A stretch of DNA of 64,000 nucleotides, taken from positions 124,001 through 188,000 of the forward strand of contig DASUCV010000018.1 in assembly GCA_036275915.1 (NCBI GenBank), in the 5' to 3' direction. Of the stretch, positions 26,408-35,385 are shown piece after piece (the first letter of the stretch is position 1; each line of letters starts with the position of its first letter). Made by a program: the position numbers and the translations under genes. This DNA is from Candidatus Polarisedimenticolaceae bacterium (lineage in GTDB: Bacteria > Acidobacteriota > Polarisedimenticolia > Polarisedimenticolales > DASRJG01). The notes under the pieces are model-generated. The model made no database searches. It was not told the DNA's origin and saw only the letters and a list, made by a program, of their open reading frames with translations.

Positions 26408-27667
26408 TCAGAACCGCCAAGAAACCCCCAGCTCGTAGCCTTCGTAGCCGACGGACTTCGCCGTCGTCGTGACCGACTGGTCGTCGTGGAGGACCGCGTC
26501 GAGGCCGACGTTCTGATAGTACGACTCGCGGAACGTGACGAACGCGCGTAGTCCGCGCCATATCGGTGTCTGCAGGCCGATGTAGCCGTTCCAAGCCTGC
26601 GCGGCGTGCGACTGGTTCGGGGCGTAGTAGCCGATGAACTTCGTCGCCTGCGTGATCGCGGCGATGCACTCCGTGATCCCGCTCGCGACATCGCAGGTGG
26701 CGGGGCCGAACTGCAGGGTGTTGAACAGCTCTTCTTTGTCGATGTAGTGGCCGTCGATCGCGGACTGGTAGAACGACGTGAACGACTTGTAGGTCGAAGA
26801 GACGCCGCCGCGGACGAGCGCTACCGACACCCCCGAGATCACCGAGAGGCGGGTGAACAGCTTGAACTCGACGTCGAACGACCCGGAGACGCCGTTGCCG
26901 GAGTAATCCGATTGCAGGAGGACGCGGTCCGGGATCGGCTGGAACTGGGCCGGATCGATCGCCTGGGGGACGATCGGGGGGATCACGGCGGGAAGGTTCG
27001 GCACGAGGGCGAAGTAGGTCGCCTGGAGCATCTCGTTGTGGTCGATGTTGACGAACCCCGCGCCCCACGTCGCCTTCACGCGCTTGTTCTCGAATGCGGT
27101 GTCGGAGTATTCGAACCGCGTATCGCGGTTCTTGACCATCGAGAAGGCGTGGATCCCGTCCGCGAGCCCGTCGTCGAACGCCCCCGCGAACTCCGGGTCG
27201 CCGAGCGTGATCCCATAGATGAACTGGCCGGGCGACGAATACGACTTGTCTTCGTGGTTGTTCATCGAGTCGTAGCGGCCGACGATCGAGCCGTACCCGC
27301 CGGGGAGGTGGTAGGCCACCTTCCAGGCTTCACGAATGTTCGAAGTGAGCGGGATGGTGAGCGGCGTGGGGAGCTGCCCGGTCTTGTAGATCAGAGCGAT
27401 CTGCTCGTCGGCCCCGACCGGGGACGGGCTCCAGCCTGCGAGCGAGACCGTGAACCCTCCCCATCGGTGGAGCGGCGGGTCCTCGAGGTCCCACTTCTTC
27501 TTCGGGGCCGGGGTCGCTTCGGGCGCGGCCGGCGCTTCCTTCTTCTCGGTCTCGGGCGGCGGCGTCGGCGGCGGCTGGTCCTGAGTTCCGCCCCCCTGCT
27601 GCGCGCGCGCCGGCAACGTCAGAGCCGCTCCGCACAGGAGGGCCGCCCACCAGATCTTCGCCATCAT
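26408..27667 (-). CDS. Predicted outer-membrane beta-barrel protein
   Basis: 419 aa from the ATG at 27667 (GGGGAAGGTGAGC just upstream); a second ATG follows directly. Signal peptide MMAKIWWAALLCGAALTLPARAQ, then a low-complexity Pro/Glu/Lys linker (PPPTPPPETEKKEAP). From residue 70 on it alternates polar and hydrophobic residues as in a beta-barrel, with many Tyr/Phe/Gly. The last residue is Phe in GYELGVSWRF, the C-terminal signature recognised by the Bam complex. Specific family unknown. The lipoprotein gene 56 nt upstream may be a partner. Confidence 0.78.
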   Translation of the reverse strand: MMAKIWWAALLCGAALTLPARAQQGGGTQDQPPPTPPPETEKKEAPAAPEATPAPKKKWDLEDPPLHRWGGFTVSLAGWSPSPVGADEQIALIYKTGQLPTPLTIPLTSNIREAWKVAYHLPGGYGSIVGRYDSMNNHEDKSYSSPGQFIYGITLGDPEFAGAFDDGLADGIHAFSMVKNRDTRFEYSDTAFENKRVKATWGAGFVNIDHNEMLQATYFALVPNLPAVIPPIVPQAIDPAQFQPIPDRVLLQSDYSGNGVSGSFDVEFKLFTRLSVISGVSVALVRGGVSSTYKSFTSFYQSAIDGHYIDKEELFNTLQFGPATCDVASGITECIAAITQATKFIGYYAPNQSHAAQAWNGYIGLQTPIWRGLRAFVTFRESYYQNVGLDAVLHDDQSVTTTAKSVGYEGYELGVSWRF

Positions 27668-27723
27668 GCTCACCTTCCCCAAGGGAAACAGCGGGCTTGC
27701 CCCCCCGCTCGAACCGAAAGCCG

Positions 27724-28500
27724 CTACCGTCTCGTGTAGGAAAAGGTCACGCCGGTGGCATCGTCGCCGGGCGAGCCGGCGGTACCCTGGAGGGGCACGT
27801 TCACGCCCGCGACCGTCAAGATCCCGGACAGCTCGATCTGCGTGCTGGCGTTCGCCGGAATGAACGCCGGCGCGTCCGAGAGCTTCTGCTTGCGCGCCCG
27901 CACGATGATGGTGTCGCCCTGGTTCAGGTTGACGTTGAACGTCGGCGACTGCATGAGGACGTTCGGCTCGCCGAGCTGGAACCCGTTCCCCTCGAGCCAC
28001 AGGCGGCTGCCGTTCGTGACCACGGCCGAAGAGAAGCTGTTCGGCGTCGTCGCGCCCGGGGTGATGTAGAGGTAGGTGCCGTCGCCGGGCTTGACGCCTC
28101 CCGCATCCCGGGACGGGTCGTAACCGGTCATGCTCACGAAGTCTTCGATGGAGTCGCCGGGGATGATCGACGCCGCGATGAGCTTCTCCTCGGTCTCGCC
28201 GGCGCGGATGACCGTGATCGCGAGCGAGTAGTGCCACGGGATCGGGACCTGCGCCTGAGCCGGGTTGCCCCCTTGGTCGAAGAGCTCCTCACAGTAGAGC
28301 TGGCCGGTGTCGTTGTAGATCCCGTCGCCGTCGAAGTCGGCCCACTGCTCCCAGCAGTTGTATTTGTCCATCTGCCCGATCGCCTGGAACGATAGCGCGG
28401 CGGTCTGCACCGGCGACGACGCCGGCTGCGTCGTCTTGTTGCAGCCCGCGGCGAGGGCCGAGACGGCGAGGATCGAGAAGGCCGTACGACGGTGGATCAA
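27724..28500 (-). CDS. Predicted lipoprotein of unknown function
   Basis: 258 aa from a TTG at 28500, preceded by GGGAGG at 5-nt spacing. This start gives an ideal lipoprotein signal (MIHRRTAFSILAVSALAAGC). The mature part has a calcium-loop-like stretch WADFDGDGIYND and two Cys after the lipid Cys (YNCWEQW, LYCEELF), then beta-rich sequence (NSFSSAVVTNGSRLWLEGNG, GDTIIVRARKQKL) that resembles a secreted Ig-like or IPT-like domain. Probably in the outer-membrane leaflet, co-transcribed with the barrel protein behind it. A start further upstream would bury the lipobox. Confidence 0.72.
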   Translation of the reverse strand: MIHRRTAFSILAVSALAAGCNKTTQPASSPVQTAALSFQAIGQMDKYNCWEQWADFDGDGIYNDTGQLYCEELFDQGGNPAQAQVPIPWHYSLAITVIRAGETEEKLIAASIIPGDSIEDFVSMTGYDPSRDAGGVKPGDGTYLYITPGATTPNSFSSAVVTNGSRLWLEGNGFQLGEPNVLMQSPTFNVNLNQGDTIIVRARKQKLSDAPAFIPANASTQIELSGILTVAGVNVPLQGTAGSPGDDATGVTFSYTRR

Positions 28501-28678
28501 TGGTGCCTCCCGGGAAATACCTGAAAAGCGAACCCGAAAGCTACCGAACAGCGCCGCCGTAGTCAAGGCGCCCCCGGGGAACCGCCGTCGCGCTGCGGGG
28601 AAAGCGCCGCATGGCGTCCCCGGCGCCTGGTAGACTCGGCGGCAACCGAGGCAAATTCACGGAAGGCAGGTCGCAACG

Positions 28679-29314
28679 ATGACCGTCGAGTACGTCGATC
28701 ACGCATCCCGCCGGGTCGAGCGCGTCTACGGCGTCCTCGCGCGTGTCTACGACGATTTCTTCGACTGGGCGCTCGGCCCCGGCAGGCGACGGGCCGTCGC
28801 CTGTCTCGGCGTCGCCCCGGGAGATCGTGTGCTCGAGGTCGGCGTCGGGACCGGTCTGTCGCTCCCGCTCTACCCGAAAGGCTGCGAGGTCGTCGGCATC
28901 GACATCAGCGAGCCGATGCTGGACCGGGCGCGTGCGCGCCTCGGCGGCCTGGACGGCGTGCGCATGCGCCTTCTCCGGATGGACGCGCGCGCGATCCAGT
29001 TCGAAGACGGCTACTTCGACAAGGTCGTCGCGCCCTACGTCGTCTCGGTGGTTCCCGATCCCGCGGCGGTCCTTGCGGAGATGGCCCGCATCTGCCGCCC
29101 GGGAGGGACGATCATCGTCGTCAACCGCTTCCTCTCGCGCTGGCGCCTCTTCGCCGCGCTGGATCGGCTCCTCACGCCCCTGTCGACGTGGCTCGGGTTC
29201 CGCCTGGACGTTCCCGTCACGGTCGTGACCCAGGCACCCGGGCTCCGCCTCGTCCGGGAGGAGCGGGTCAACATGCTCGGAGGATGGCGCCTCTTGGTGC
29301 TCGAGCGACTCTAG
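28679..29314 (+). CDS. Class I SAM-dependent methyltransferase (phospholipid N-methyltransferase-like)
   Basis: 211 aa. The SAM site is VLEVGVGTGLSLPLYPKG with acidic GIDISEPMLDRARARL; motif IV is DKVVAPYVVSVVPDP, and RPGGTIIVVNRF follows. The N-terminal RVYGVLARVYDDFFDWALGP and the C-terminal hydrophobic segment WLGFRLDVPVTVV resemble bacterial phosphatidylethanolamine N-methyltransferase (PmtA) of the Rhodobacter type. Ubiquinone-type methyltransferases are the alternative. A TGGTAGACT extended -10 lies about 45 nt upstream, and GGAAGG lies before the ATG. Standalone gene. Confidence 0.8.
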   Translation: MTVEYVDHASRRVERVYGVLARVYDDFFDWALGPGRRRAVACLGVAPGDRVLEVGVGTGLSLPLYPKGCEVVGIDISEPMLDRARARLGGLDGVRMRLLRMDARAIQFEDGYFDKVVAPYVVSVVPDPAAVLAEMARICRPGGTIIVVNRFLSRWRLFAALDRLLTPLSTWLGFRLDVPVTVVTQAPGLRLVREERVNMLGGWRLLVLERL

Positions 29315-29317
29315 GTC

Positions 29318-30037
29318 TCAGTGCTCCGGATCGGGCTGCGGCGGCCGCCACGGCCAGGGCGACGACGGGCCCGTCTCGCCGACCTCGCGCTCGGCCGTCA
29401 TCCGCTCGACCTTGCGAAGCTGATCGAGGACGTCGGTGAATTGACGGTCGATCGTCTCGTTGGTCACCCGGTTCCGCGTGAGCATCTCGAGCCCCCGGAC
29501 TTTCTCGCGGAGCGCCGCCGACTCGATCCGCCGGCCTTCGAGCTCGAGTTCCGCCTCGCGGAGGCGCTTGCGCAGATCGCCGGCCTCGCGTGCCAGGCGG
29601 TCCTTGACGCGCGCGTTCTCGGCCTGCGCGTCTTCGAGGTGCCGCTTGCGCGCCTCGAGCTCCGCCTGCATCTCGAGGACGCGGAGTCCGCCCGCGCGGA
29701 CCATGCCGTACTGGACGAGGAGCTGCTCGTGCTTCATCTGCAGATCTTGGAAGAGTGTGAGCGGCACCGTCGACTGAACCAAGGCGTCGAGCGCCGGAGC
29801 GAGGTCCGCCGGCACGGAGCGCCTGGCGATCGCACGCGGCGCCGGATCCGCCGGGGGGAGGGCGGCGGCGGTCTCGAGACGCGCGGCCGCGAGCTGCTCG
29901 TCGGTGACGAAATACTCCGGACCGAAGCGGCCTGGAGTCTTGTCGGCGGCGAGACGTCCGCTGCGGATGTGGCGACGGAGCGTCGTCACCGAACGCGCGG
30001 TCTTCAACGCGGCCTCCCGCAGGGTCATCCGTTCCAT
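29318..30037 (-). CDS. HTH DNA-binding protein with long coiled coil
   Basis: 239 aa from the ATG at 30037 (GGGGAGG 8 nt upstream). Residues 1-50 look like a MerR/excisionase-type winged helix (MTLREAALKTARSVTTLRRH, IRSGRLAADKTPGRFGPEYF, VTDEQLAAARLE). Residues about 100-215 form a charged heptad coiled coil (VLEMQAELEARKRHLEDAQA, LRKRLREAELELEGRRIESA). It ends in a Pro/Trp-rich tail. This layout suggests a DNA-binding dimer; the target is unknown. It is divergent from lysS, 54 nt apart, so control of lysS or of itself is possible. Confidence 0.78.
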   Translation of the reverse strand: MERMTLREAALKTARSVTTLRRHIRSGRLAADKTPGRFGPEYFVTDEQLAAARLETAAALPPADPAPRAIARRSVPADLAPALDALVQSTVPLTLFQDLQMKHEQLLVQYGMVRAGGLRVLEMQAELEARKRHLEDAQAENARVKDRLAREAGDLRKRLREAELELEGRRIESAALREKVRGLEMLTRNRVTNETIDRQFTDVLDQLRKVERMTAEREVGETGPSSPWPWRPPQPDPEH

Positions 30038-30091
30038 GCTCACGCCTCCCCGCGCGTTTATACCACGGTGCGGTGATACCTTGTCGGCCGC

Positions 30092-31621
30092 ATGACGGCG
30101 ACGGCGCACGCGGGAGCTCACTGGGCGGATCAAGCGGCCGACGCCGCGATCGCCTCCGGCCGCCCGGTCGTCGTCTCGAGCGGTATCTCCCCGTCGGGCG
30201 AGATCCACATCGGGAACATGCGCGAAGTTTTGACCGCCGACGCGATCTATCGAGCGGTGCGCGATCGCGGGATCCCGGCGCGCTTCAACTACGTCTGCGA
30301 CAACTTCGACCCGCTGCGGCGCGTCTACCCGTTTCTCGATGCGGCCGTCTACGAGCCGCTCATCGGCCGGCCGCTCTCCGAGATCCCCTGTCCGTGCGGC
30401 CGTCATGCGTCGTACGCCGACCACTTCCTCGAGCCGTTCCTGGCTTCGCTCGAGACGCTGCGCGTCGACGTCGAGCTCGAGCGAGCCGACCGGATGTACA
30501 AGAGCGGGCGGATGAACCGCGTGATCGCGGCGGCGCTCCGCGAGAGGGACCGGATCGCCGCGATCTTGAAGGAGCTGACCGGCAAGGAGGTCGGCGCCGA
30601 CTGGTCGCCGTTCAACCCGCTCTGCCCCGCGTGCGGGCGCATCACGCAAACGACCGTGACCGGCTTCTCCGTCGAGGCCGAGACGGTCGGATTCCGCTGC
30701 GCCTGCGGGACGTCGGGAGACGTCCCGATGGCGGGTGGCGGGAAGCTCACGTGGCGCGTCGACTGGCCGGCGCGGTGGGCGATGCTCGGCGTCACGGTCG
30801 AGCCGTTCGGGAAGGATCACGCGACGCGCGGCGGCTCCTACGACACCGGTGCCAGGATCAGCCGCGAAGTCTTCGGCTACGAGCCGCCCTTCCCGATCGG
30901 CTACGAGTGGATCAGCCTCAAGGGGCAGGGGGACATGTCCTCGAGCAAGGGCAACGTGCTCTCGATCGCGGAAGCGCTGACCTTGGCGCCCCCCGAGGCG
31001 CTCCGTTACCTCGTCATGCGCGAGAAGCCGCAGCGCACGATCACCTTCGACCCGGGGCTTCCGCTCCTCCAGCTCGTCGACGAGGTGGACGACGCCGCGG
31101 CGAAGGGGGCGGACAGCCGCGCGCTCGCGCTCTCACGCGCTGCGGGGTTCGCTCCGGTCGGCGTGCCGTTCAAGCACCTCGTCGTCGCGGCGCAGGTCGC
31201 CGGGTTCGACCCCGAGAAGACGATCGCCGTCCTCGAGCGGACCGGTTACTCCGGGCTCGACCGTGACGCGGTCGCCTCGCGCCTCGCGTACGCGCGGCGC
31301 TGGCTCGATACGCACGCGCCCGACGACGTGCGATTCGAGGTCAAGAAGGAGCTTCCCGCCCAAGCGAGGGAGCTGAGCTCGGATCAGAAAGCGTTCCTCT
31401 CTCGCCTCGGCTCGGGCTTGAGCGACGGCATGACGGGGGAGGCGGTGCACCTCCTCGTCTACGACCTCGCGCAGGGATTCCCCGGCTCGAAGCCGGCTTC
31501 GCTCTTCCAGGCGATCTACATCGCACTCCTGGGGAAGCCGAAGGGGCCGCGCGCGGGAACGTTCATCGCGGCCCTCGGGCCTTCGTTCTGTGCGTCGCGC
31601 TTTCTCGCCGCGTCAGCCTGA
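30092..31621 (+). CDS. lysS: Lysyl-tRNA synthetase, class I
   Basis: 509 aa. It charges tRNA-Lys. This is the archaeal-type class I enzyme, unrelated to the class II LysRS of most bacteria: the Rossmann signature is GISPSGEIHIGNMREVLTAD (HIGH as HIGN), and the KMSKS loop is GDMSSSKGNVLSIAEAL. Two zinc clusters are visible (IPCPCGRHASYADH and NPLCPACGRI...RCACG). Class I LysRS occurs in archaea, spirochaetes, some alphaproteobacteria and scattered other bacteria. No class II lysS is seen in the window. The last 9 nt overlap the convergent MFS gene. Confidence 0.96.
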   Translation: MTATAHAGAHWADQAADAAIASGRPVVVSSGISPSGEIHIGNMREVLTADAIYRAVRDRGIPARFNYVCDNFDPLRRVYPFLDAAVYEPLIGRPLSEIPCPCGRHASYADHFLEPFLASLETLRVDVELERADRMYKSGRMNRVIAAALRERDRIAAILKELTGKEVGADWSPFNPLCPACGRITQTTVTGFSVEAETVGFRCACGTSGDVPMAGGGKLTWRVDWPARWAMLGVTVEPFGKDHATRGGSYDTGARISREVFGYEPPFPIGYEWISLKGQGDMSSSKGNVLSIAEALTLAPPEALRYLVMREKPQRTITFDPGLPLLQLVDEVDDAAAKGADSRALALSRAAGFAPVGVPFKHLVVAAQVAGFDPEKTIAVLERTGYSGLDRDAVASRLAYARRWLDTHAPDDVRFEVKKELPAQARELSSDQKAFLSRLGSGLSDGMTGEAVHLLVYDLAQGFPGSKPASLFQAIYIALLGKPKGPRAGTFIAALGPSFCASRFLAASA

Positions 31622-32827
31622 GAGCACCTCTCGAGGCGCGTATCGCCGCCCCCAGAAGAGGATCGCGGACGAGACGGCCATCGCGATCACGGGACAGGCG
31701 AACGCCGCCTCGAGCGATCGCCGGTCGGCGATCGCGCCCATCAAGGTCGGCGACGGCACGTCGCCGAGGAGATGGATGAGGAACATGTTGAACGCGAGCG
31801 CCGTGACGCGGATCGACGACGGCACGGAGTTGACCACCGCGGCGTTGAGCGGTGCCGTGTTGAGCAGAAGGAAGAACGACGCGACCCACATCCCCGGGAT
31901 GAGGAAGCGCTCGCCGCCGTAGATCGAGAGCGTCATGAGCGGCACCCCGATCGCCATGCTCACGGCCGACACGAAGTAGTACGAGCCGCGCACGCGGCCG
32001 AGGAGACGGTCGCCGAGCCACCCGCCGATGAGCGACGCCAGGATGCCGTCGACGACGATGATCTTCCCGAACGCCGTGTTCGCCGCCTCGAGCGAGAATC
32101 CGCGCGCCCGCGAGAGGAACGTCGGCATCCAGACCTGGACCCCGCCGAGCGCGAACGTCATCGCCGCCATGCCGAGCGTCGCGGTCCAGTAGGCCGGGTT
32201 CGCGATCAATCCACGGAGCGACGGCCGGCCGGCCTCCGGAGCCGGGGCGTCGTAGCGGCCGCGCTCGGGCTCCTTCAGAAAGAACACCGCCAGCGCGAGG
32301 AGGAATCCCGGAACCGCCGCCGCATAGAACGGGACCCGCCAGCCGTACTTCGGTCCCAGCCATCCCCCGAGCAGGAATCCCGCAGCGGTTCCGACGGGAA
32401 TCGCGAGGTAGAAGACGCCGAGGATCCGTCCGCGCTTGGCCAAGGGGGCGAGATCGGCGGCGAAGGTCGGCGCGATCGTGACGAACGTCGCCTCGCCGAC
32501 GCCCACCAGGGTGTGCCTGAGGAGCAGCTCCCAGTACGTGTGGGTGAACGCGGTGAGAAGGGTCAGGGCGCTCCAGAAGAGCGCACCGAACGCGATGATC
32601 CTCTTGCGCGAGTGCCGGTCGGCGAACGGGGCGACGAGCGGCGCCGCGATCATGTAACAGACGAGGAAGACGCTCGTGAGGAGCCCGAGCTGCGTGTTGG
32701 TGAGCTTGAACTCATCCTGGACGAGGGGCTGGACGGCGAACAGCACCGACCGGTCGACGTAGTTCAGGATGTTGAGGAGCGTGAGGACGACGAGCGCGAT
32801 GCCGGCCGCGTACCGCTCCGATCTCAC
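31613..32827 (-). CDS. Major facilitator superfamily transporter (spinster-like)
   Basis: 404 aa from a GTG overlapping the nadK stop (GTGA). About 12 membrane segments. The signature between TM2 and TM3 is VAPFADRHSRKRIIAFG, and TM1 is LLNILNYVDRSVLFAVQPL, both typical of the spinster group in bacteria. Later segments include FYLAIPVGTAAGFLLGGWLG and TFALGGVQVWMPTFLSRARG. The substrate is unknown; bacterial relatives are often annotated as sugar, organic-acid or lipid carriers. It is the last gene of the thrS-to-nadK operon, with no obvious functional link to it. Confidence 0.92.
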   Translation of the reverse strand: MRSERYAAGIALVVLTLLNILNYVDRSVLFAVQPLVQDEFKLTNTQLGLLTSVFLVCYMIAAPLVAPFADRHSRKRIIAFGALFWSALTLLTAFTHTYWELLLRHTLVGVGEATFVTIAPTFAADLAPLAKRGRILGVFYLAIPVGTAAGFLLGGWLGPKYGWRVPFYAAAVPGFLLALAVFFLKEPERGRYDAPAPEAGRPSLRGLIANPAYWTATLGMAAMTFALGGVQVWMPTFLSRARGFSLEAANTAFGKIIVVDGILASLIGGWLGDRLLGRVRGSYYFVSAVSMAIGVPLMTLSIYGGERFLIPGMWVASFFLLLNTAPLNAAVVNSVPSSIRVTALAFNMFLIHLLGDVPSPTLMGAIADRRSLEAAFACPVIAMAVSSAILFWGRRYAPREVLSG

Positions 32828-33711
32828 CGTCCGCCCCAGCGCAGCTTCCTCTGGAGGATCTCGAAGAAGCCGCGCTTGGCGACGCGGACGAGCCGCACCG
32901 GCCGCGGATGGCGGTCGATGACGAGCACGTCGAGCTGGCGCATCGGGAAGCCGACCTGTCCGTCGAGAGTGAGGTAGGCCTCTTCGGTCATGCTCCGCAG
33001 CGTCACCTCGATCGTGACCCACCCGGGGACGACGACCGGGCGGAAGCTCATCGCGTGCGGGCAGATCGGCGCGATCACGAAGGCGCTCATCCGCGGGTCC
33101 AGGATCGGCCCGCCGGCGGAGAGGTTGTAGGCGGTGGAGCCGGTCGGCGTCGCGACGATGAGGCCGTCCGAGGTGTAGGTGGCGACCAGCTCCTTGTCGA
33201 TGCGGACCTCGATGACGAGCATCCGCGCGAGCGCCGTCTTGGTGACGACCGCGTCGTTGAGCATCGCGTACGCGCCCAAGATCTTCCGTCCTCGCTTCAG
33301 GCGCACGCGGAGGGCGTCGCGCTCCTCGATCTCGTAACGTCCGTGGAGGACGCGCTCGAGGCCGGCGTAGAGCTCCTCGGGCTGAAGCTCGGTCATGAAC
33401 CCGAGCCCGCCGAAGTTCACGCCGAGGATCGGGATGCCGAGGGGGCCCGCGACCCGCGCGACCGAGAGGAGCGTTCCGTCGCCGCCGGCGACGATGACGA
33501 GGTCGGTCCCGCGGGGGAGCGTCCCCTCCGGGACGCCGTCGCGCTGCCCCAGCGCCGCGGAGGTCGTCGCATCGAGGCGGACCTGGACCCGGCGGGCGCG
33601 CAGCCACGCGGCCAGCTCCTGCGCGATGCGCTTCCCTTCCGGCGTCCCCGGCTTCGCGACGACGACGACGCGGCGGATGGCGCCGCGGACGCGCTTACGC
33701 CTCTTCGCCAT
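32824..33711 (-). CDS. nadK: NAD kinase
   Basis: 295 aa. It phosphorylates NAD to NADP. The family motifs are VIVAGGDGTLLSVARVAGPL (GGDGT), LGVNFGGLGFMTELQPEEL, the NE/D-type motif LNDAVVTKTALARM, TYTSDGLIVATPTGSTAYNL and the C-terminal TLDGQVGFPM. The start (MAKRRKRVRGAIRRVVVVAK) overlaps the end of tlyA by 17 nt, and its stop overlaps the MFS start. The tlyA-nadK order is widely conserved. Confidence 0.96.
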   Translation of the reverse strand: MAKRRKRVRGAIRRVVVVAKPGTPEGKRIAQELAAWLRARRVQVRLDATTSAALGQRDGVPEGTLPRGTDLVIVAGGDGTLLSVARVAGPLGIPILGVNFGGLGFMTELQPEELYAGLERVLHGRYEIEERDALRVRLKRGRKILGAYAMLNDAVVTKTALARMLVIEVRIDKELVATYTSDGLIVATPTGSTAYNLSAGGPILDPRMSAFVIAPICPHAMSFRPVVVPGWVTIEVTLRSMTEEAYLTLDGQVGFPMRQLDVLVIDRHPRPVRLVRVAKRGFFEILQRKLRWGGR

Positions 33712-34495
33712 CGACGGCGGCCCTTCGATCGGCGTCCAGGAGCTCCGCTGCAGCCGGCCCGCCGCCGGGACGGAGGTGAAGGAAGAACTCGACGTTCCCG
33801 GTGGCGCCCCGCACCGCCGACCGCGCGATCGCCCGCGGCCCGAGCCCGTGCTCGCGCGCGAAGCCGGTCAGCGACACGAGGACGTCGTCCCATGCCGCCT
33901 TGTCCGAGACGATGCCGTGCTTGCCCACGCGTTCCCGCCCCACCTCGAACTGCGGCTTGACGAGCGCGATCACGTCCGCGCCGGGGGCGAGACACGCGCA
34001 CACGCCCTTCAGCACCTGCCGCAGCGAGATGAAGGATACATCGATGACGGCGAGGCTCGGCACGGAGGGAAGGAGAGACGGGGTGAGGAAGCGCGCGTTG
34101 ACGCCGTCCACGACGACGACGCGCGGATCGTTCCGGAGCGACCAGTCGAGCTGACCGCGACCGACGTCGAGCGCCATGACCGCCGACGCACCGGCCTCGA
34201 GGAGCACCTGCGTGAATCCGCCCGTCGACGCTCCGACGTCGAGAGCGGCCCGGCCGGCGGCGTCGACGCCGAACCGAACGAGCGCCGGGGCGAGCTTGCC
34301 GGCGCCGCGGCCGACGTACCGCCGGCCCGGAGCGACCGCAAGGGGAAGATCGCGGGGGACGAGCGCACCGGGCTTGTCGAGGCGGCGCTCTCCGGTCGTC
34401 ACGAGCCCGGCGAGGAGCATCGCCTGCGCCTTCGCGCGCGTCGGGGCGAGGCCTCGCTCGACCAGGAGCACGTCGAGGCGGACGCGTCCGCTCAC
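33695..34495 (-). CDS. tlyA: TlyA-family rRNA 2'-O-methyltransferase
   Basis: 266 aa from a GTG overlapping the stop of the prenyl synthase gene. The N-terminal S4 RNA-binding domain (RLDVLLVERGLAPTRAKAQA, GRRYVGRGAGKLAPALVRFG) is followed by an FtsJ-like methyltransferase (ALDVGASTGGFTQVLLEAGA, DVSFISLRQVL, VALVKPQFE-type motif as IALVKPQFEVGRERVGKHGI). TlyA methylates 16S/23S rRNA and affects sensitivity to capreomycin-type drugs. Part of the conserved prenyl synthase-tlyA-nadK group; the usual dxs and xseB are absent. Confidence 0.94.
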   Translation of the reverse strand: MSGRVRLDVLLVERGLAPTRAKAQAMLLAGLVTTGERRLDKPGALVPRDLPLAVAPGRRYVGRGAGKLAPALVRFGVDAAGRAALDVGASTGGFTQVLLEAGASAVMALDVGRGQLDWSLRNDPRVVVVDGVNARFLTPSLLPSVPSLAVIDVSFISLRQVLKGVCACLAPGADVIALVKPQFEVGRERVGKHGIVSDKAAWDDVLVSLTGFAREHGLGPRAIARSAVRGATGNVEFFLHLRPGGGPAAAELLDADRRAAVDGEEA

Positions 34496-35385
34496 CGCCC
34501 GCGTTCGACCGCGTAGCGCGCCAAGGCGTCGAGGAGCCCGCGATCGCGGACGCTCTCGGGGATCTCGGCGCGCGCCTGCGCCGCGAGACGGTCGGCCTCG
34601 GCACGCGACCGGTCGACCCCGAGCAGAGCCGGATAGGTCGCCTTCCCGGCACGCTCGTCCTTGCCGGGGGTCTTGCCGAGGGCCGCCGCGGTCGCGGTCC
34701 GGTCGAGGATGTCGTCGGCGATCTGGAAGGCGAGGCCGAGCGCCGCGCCGAAGCGCGCGAAGGCGCGGCAGACCGGAGGCGGCGCCCCGGCGTGCAGCGC
34801 GCCGAGCTCGGCCGACGCCGCGAGGAGCGCCCCGGTTTTGTGAGCGTGGATCCACTCGAGAGCGGGGAGCTCGGCCGGCTTCCTCTCGGCGTCGAGATCG
34901 GCGAGCTGGCCCCCGACCATGCCGGCAGCCCCGGCACCGCGCGCGACGAGGGCGACGGCCGCCGAGCGGCGCACCGCGGCCTCGTCCCCTTCGGGCTTCG
35001 TCGCGAGGATCTCGAGCGCGAGCGTGAGCAGGGCGTCTCCGGCGAGGATCGCCTCCGCCTCGCCGAACGCCTTGTGCACGGTCGGACGGCCGCGCCTCAG
35101 ATCGTCGTCGTCCATCGCCGGCAGGTCGTCGTGGACGAGCGAGTAGGTATGGACCAGCTCGAGCGCGGCCGCGGGTGCCACGACCTCCTCGACGCGGCCG
35201 CCGAGCGACTCACAGACGGCGAGGGCGAGGGCGGGGCGCAGCCTCTTGCCGCCGCCGAAGACCGCGTACCGCATCGCCTCGTGAAGACGCGCCGCGGGCC
35301 CCGTGGCCGCCGGGAGCAGCTCGTCGAGCGCGCGCTCGACGTCGGCGGCGCGGGCGGCGAGGTAATCGTCGAGACCCACGGTCAC
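34492..35385 (-). CDS. ispA: Polyprenyl diphosphate synthase (FPP/GGPP type)
   Basis: 297 aa from a GTG overlapping the rny stop. A trans-isoprenyl synthase that extends DMAPP with IPP. First Asp-rich motif VHDDLPAMDDDDLRRGRPTV, second motif QIADDILDRTATAAALGKTP; the upstream YAVFGGGKRLRPALAL binds the pyrophosphate of IPP. The residues before the first DDxxD (LVHTYSL) are of the farnesyl type, so FPP or GGPP is the likely product. Followed by tlyA and nadK. Confidence 0.93.
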   Translation of the reverse strand: MTVGLDDYLAARAADVERALDELLPAATGPAARLHEAMRYAVFGGGKRLRPALALAVCESLGGRVEEVVAPAAALELVHTYSLVHDDLPAMDDDDLRRGRPTVHKAFGEAEAILAGDALLTLALEILATKPEGDEAAVRRSAAVALVARGAGAAGMVGGQLADLDAERKPAELPALEWIHAHKTGALLAASAELGALHAGAPPPVCRAFARFGAALGLAFQIADDILDRTATAAALGKTPGKDERAGKATYPALLGVDRSRAEADRLAAQARAEIPESVRDRGLLDALARYAVERGR

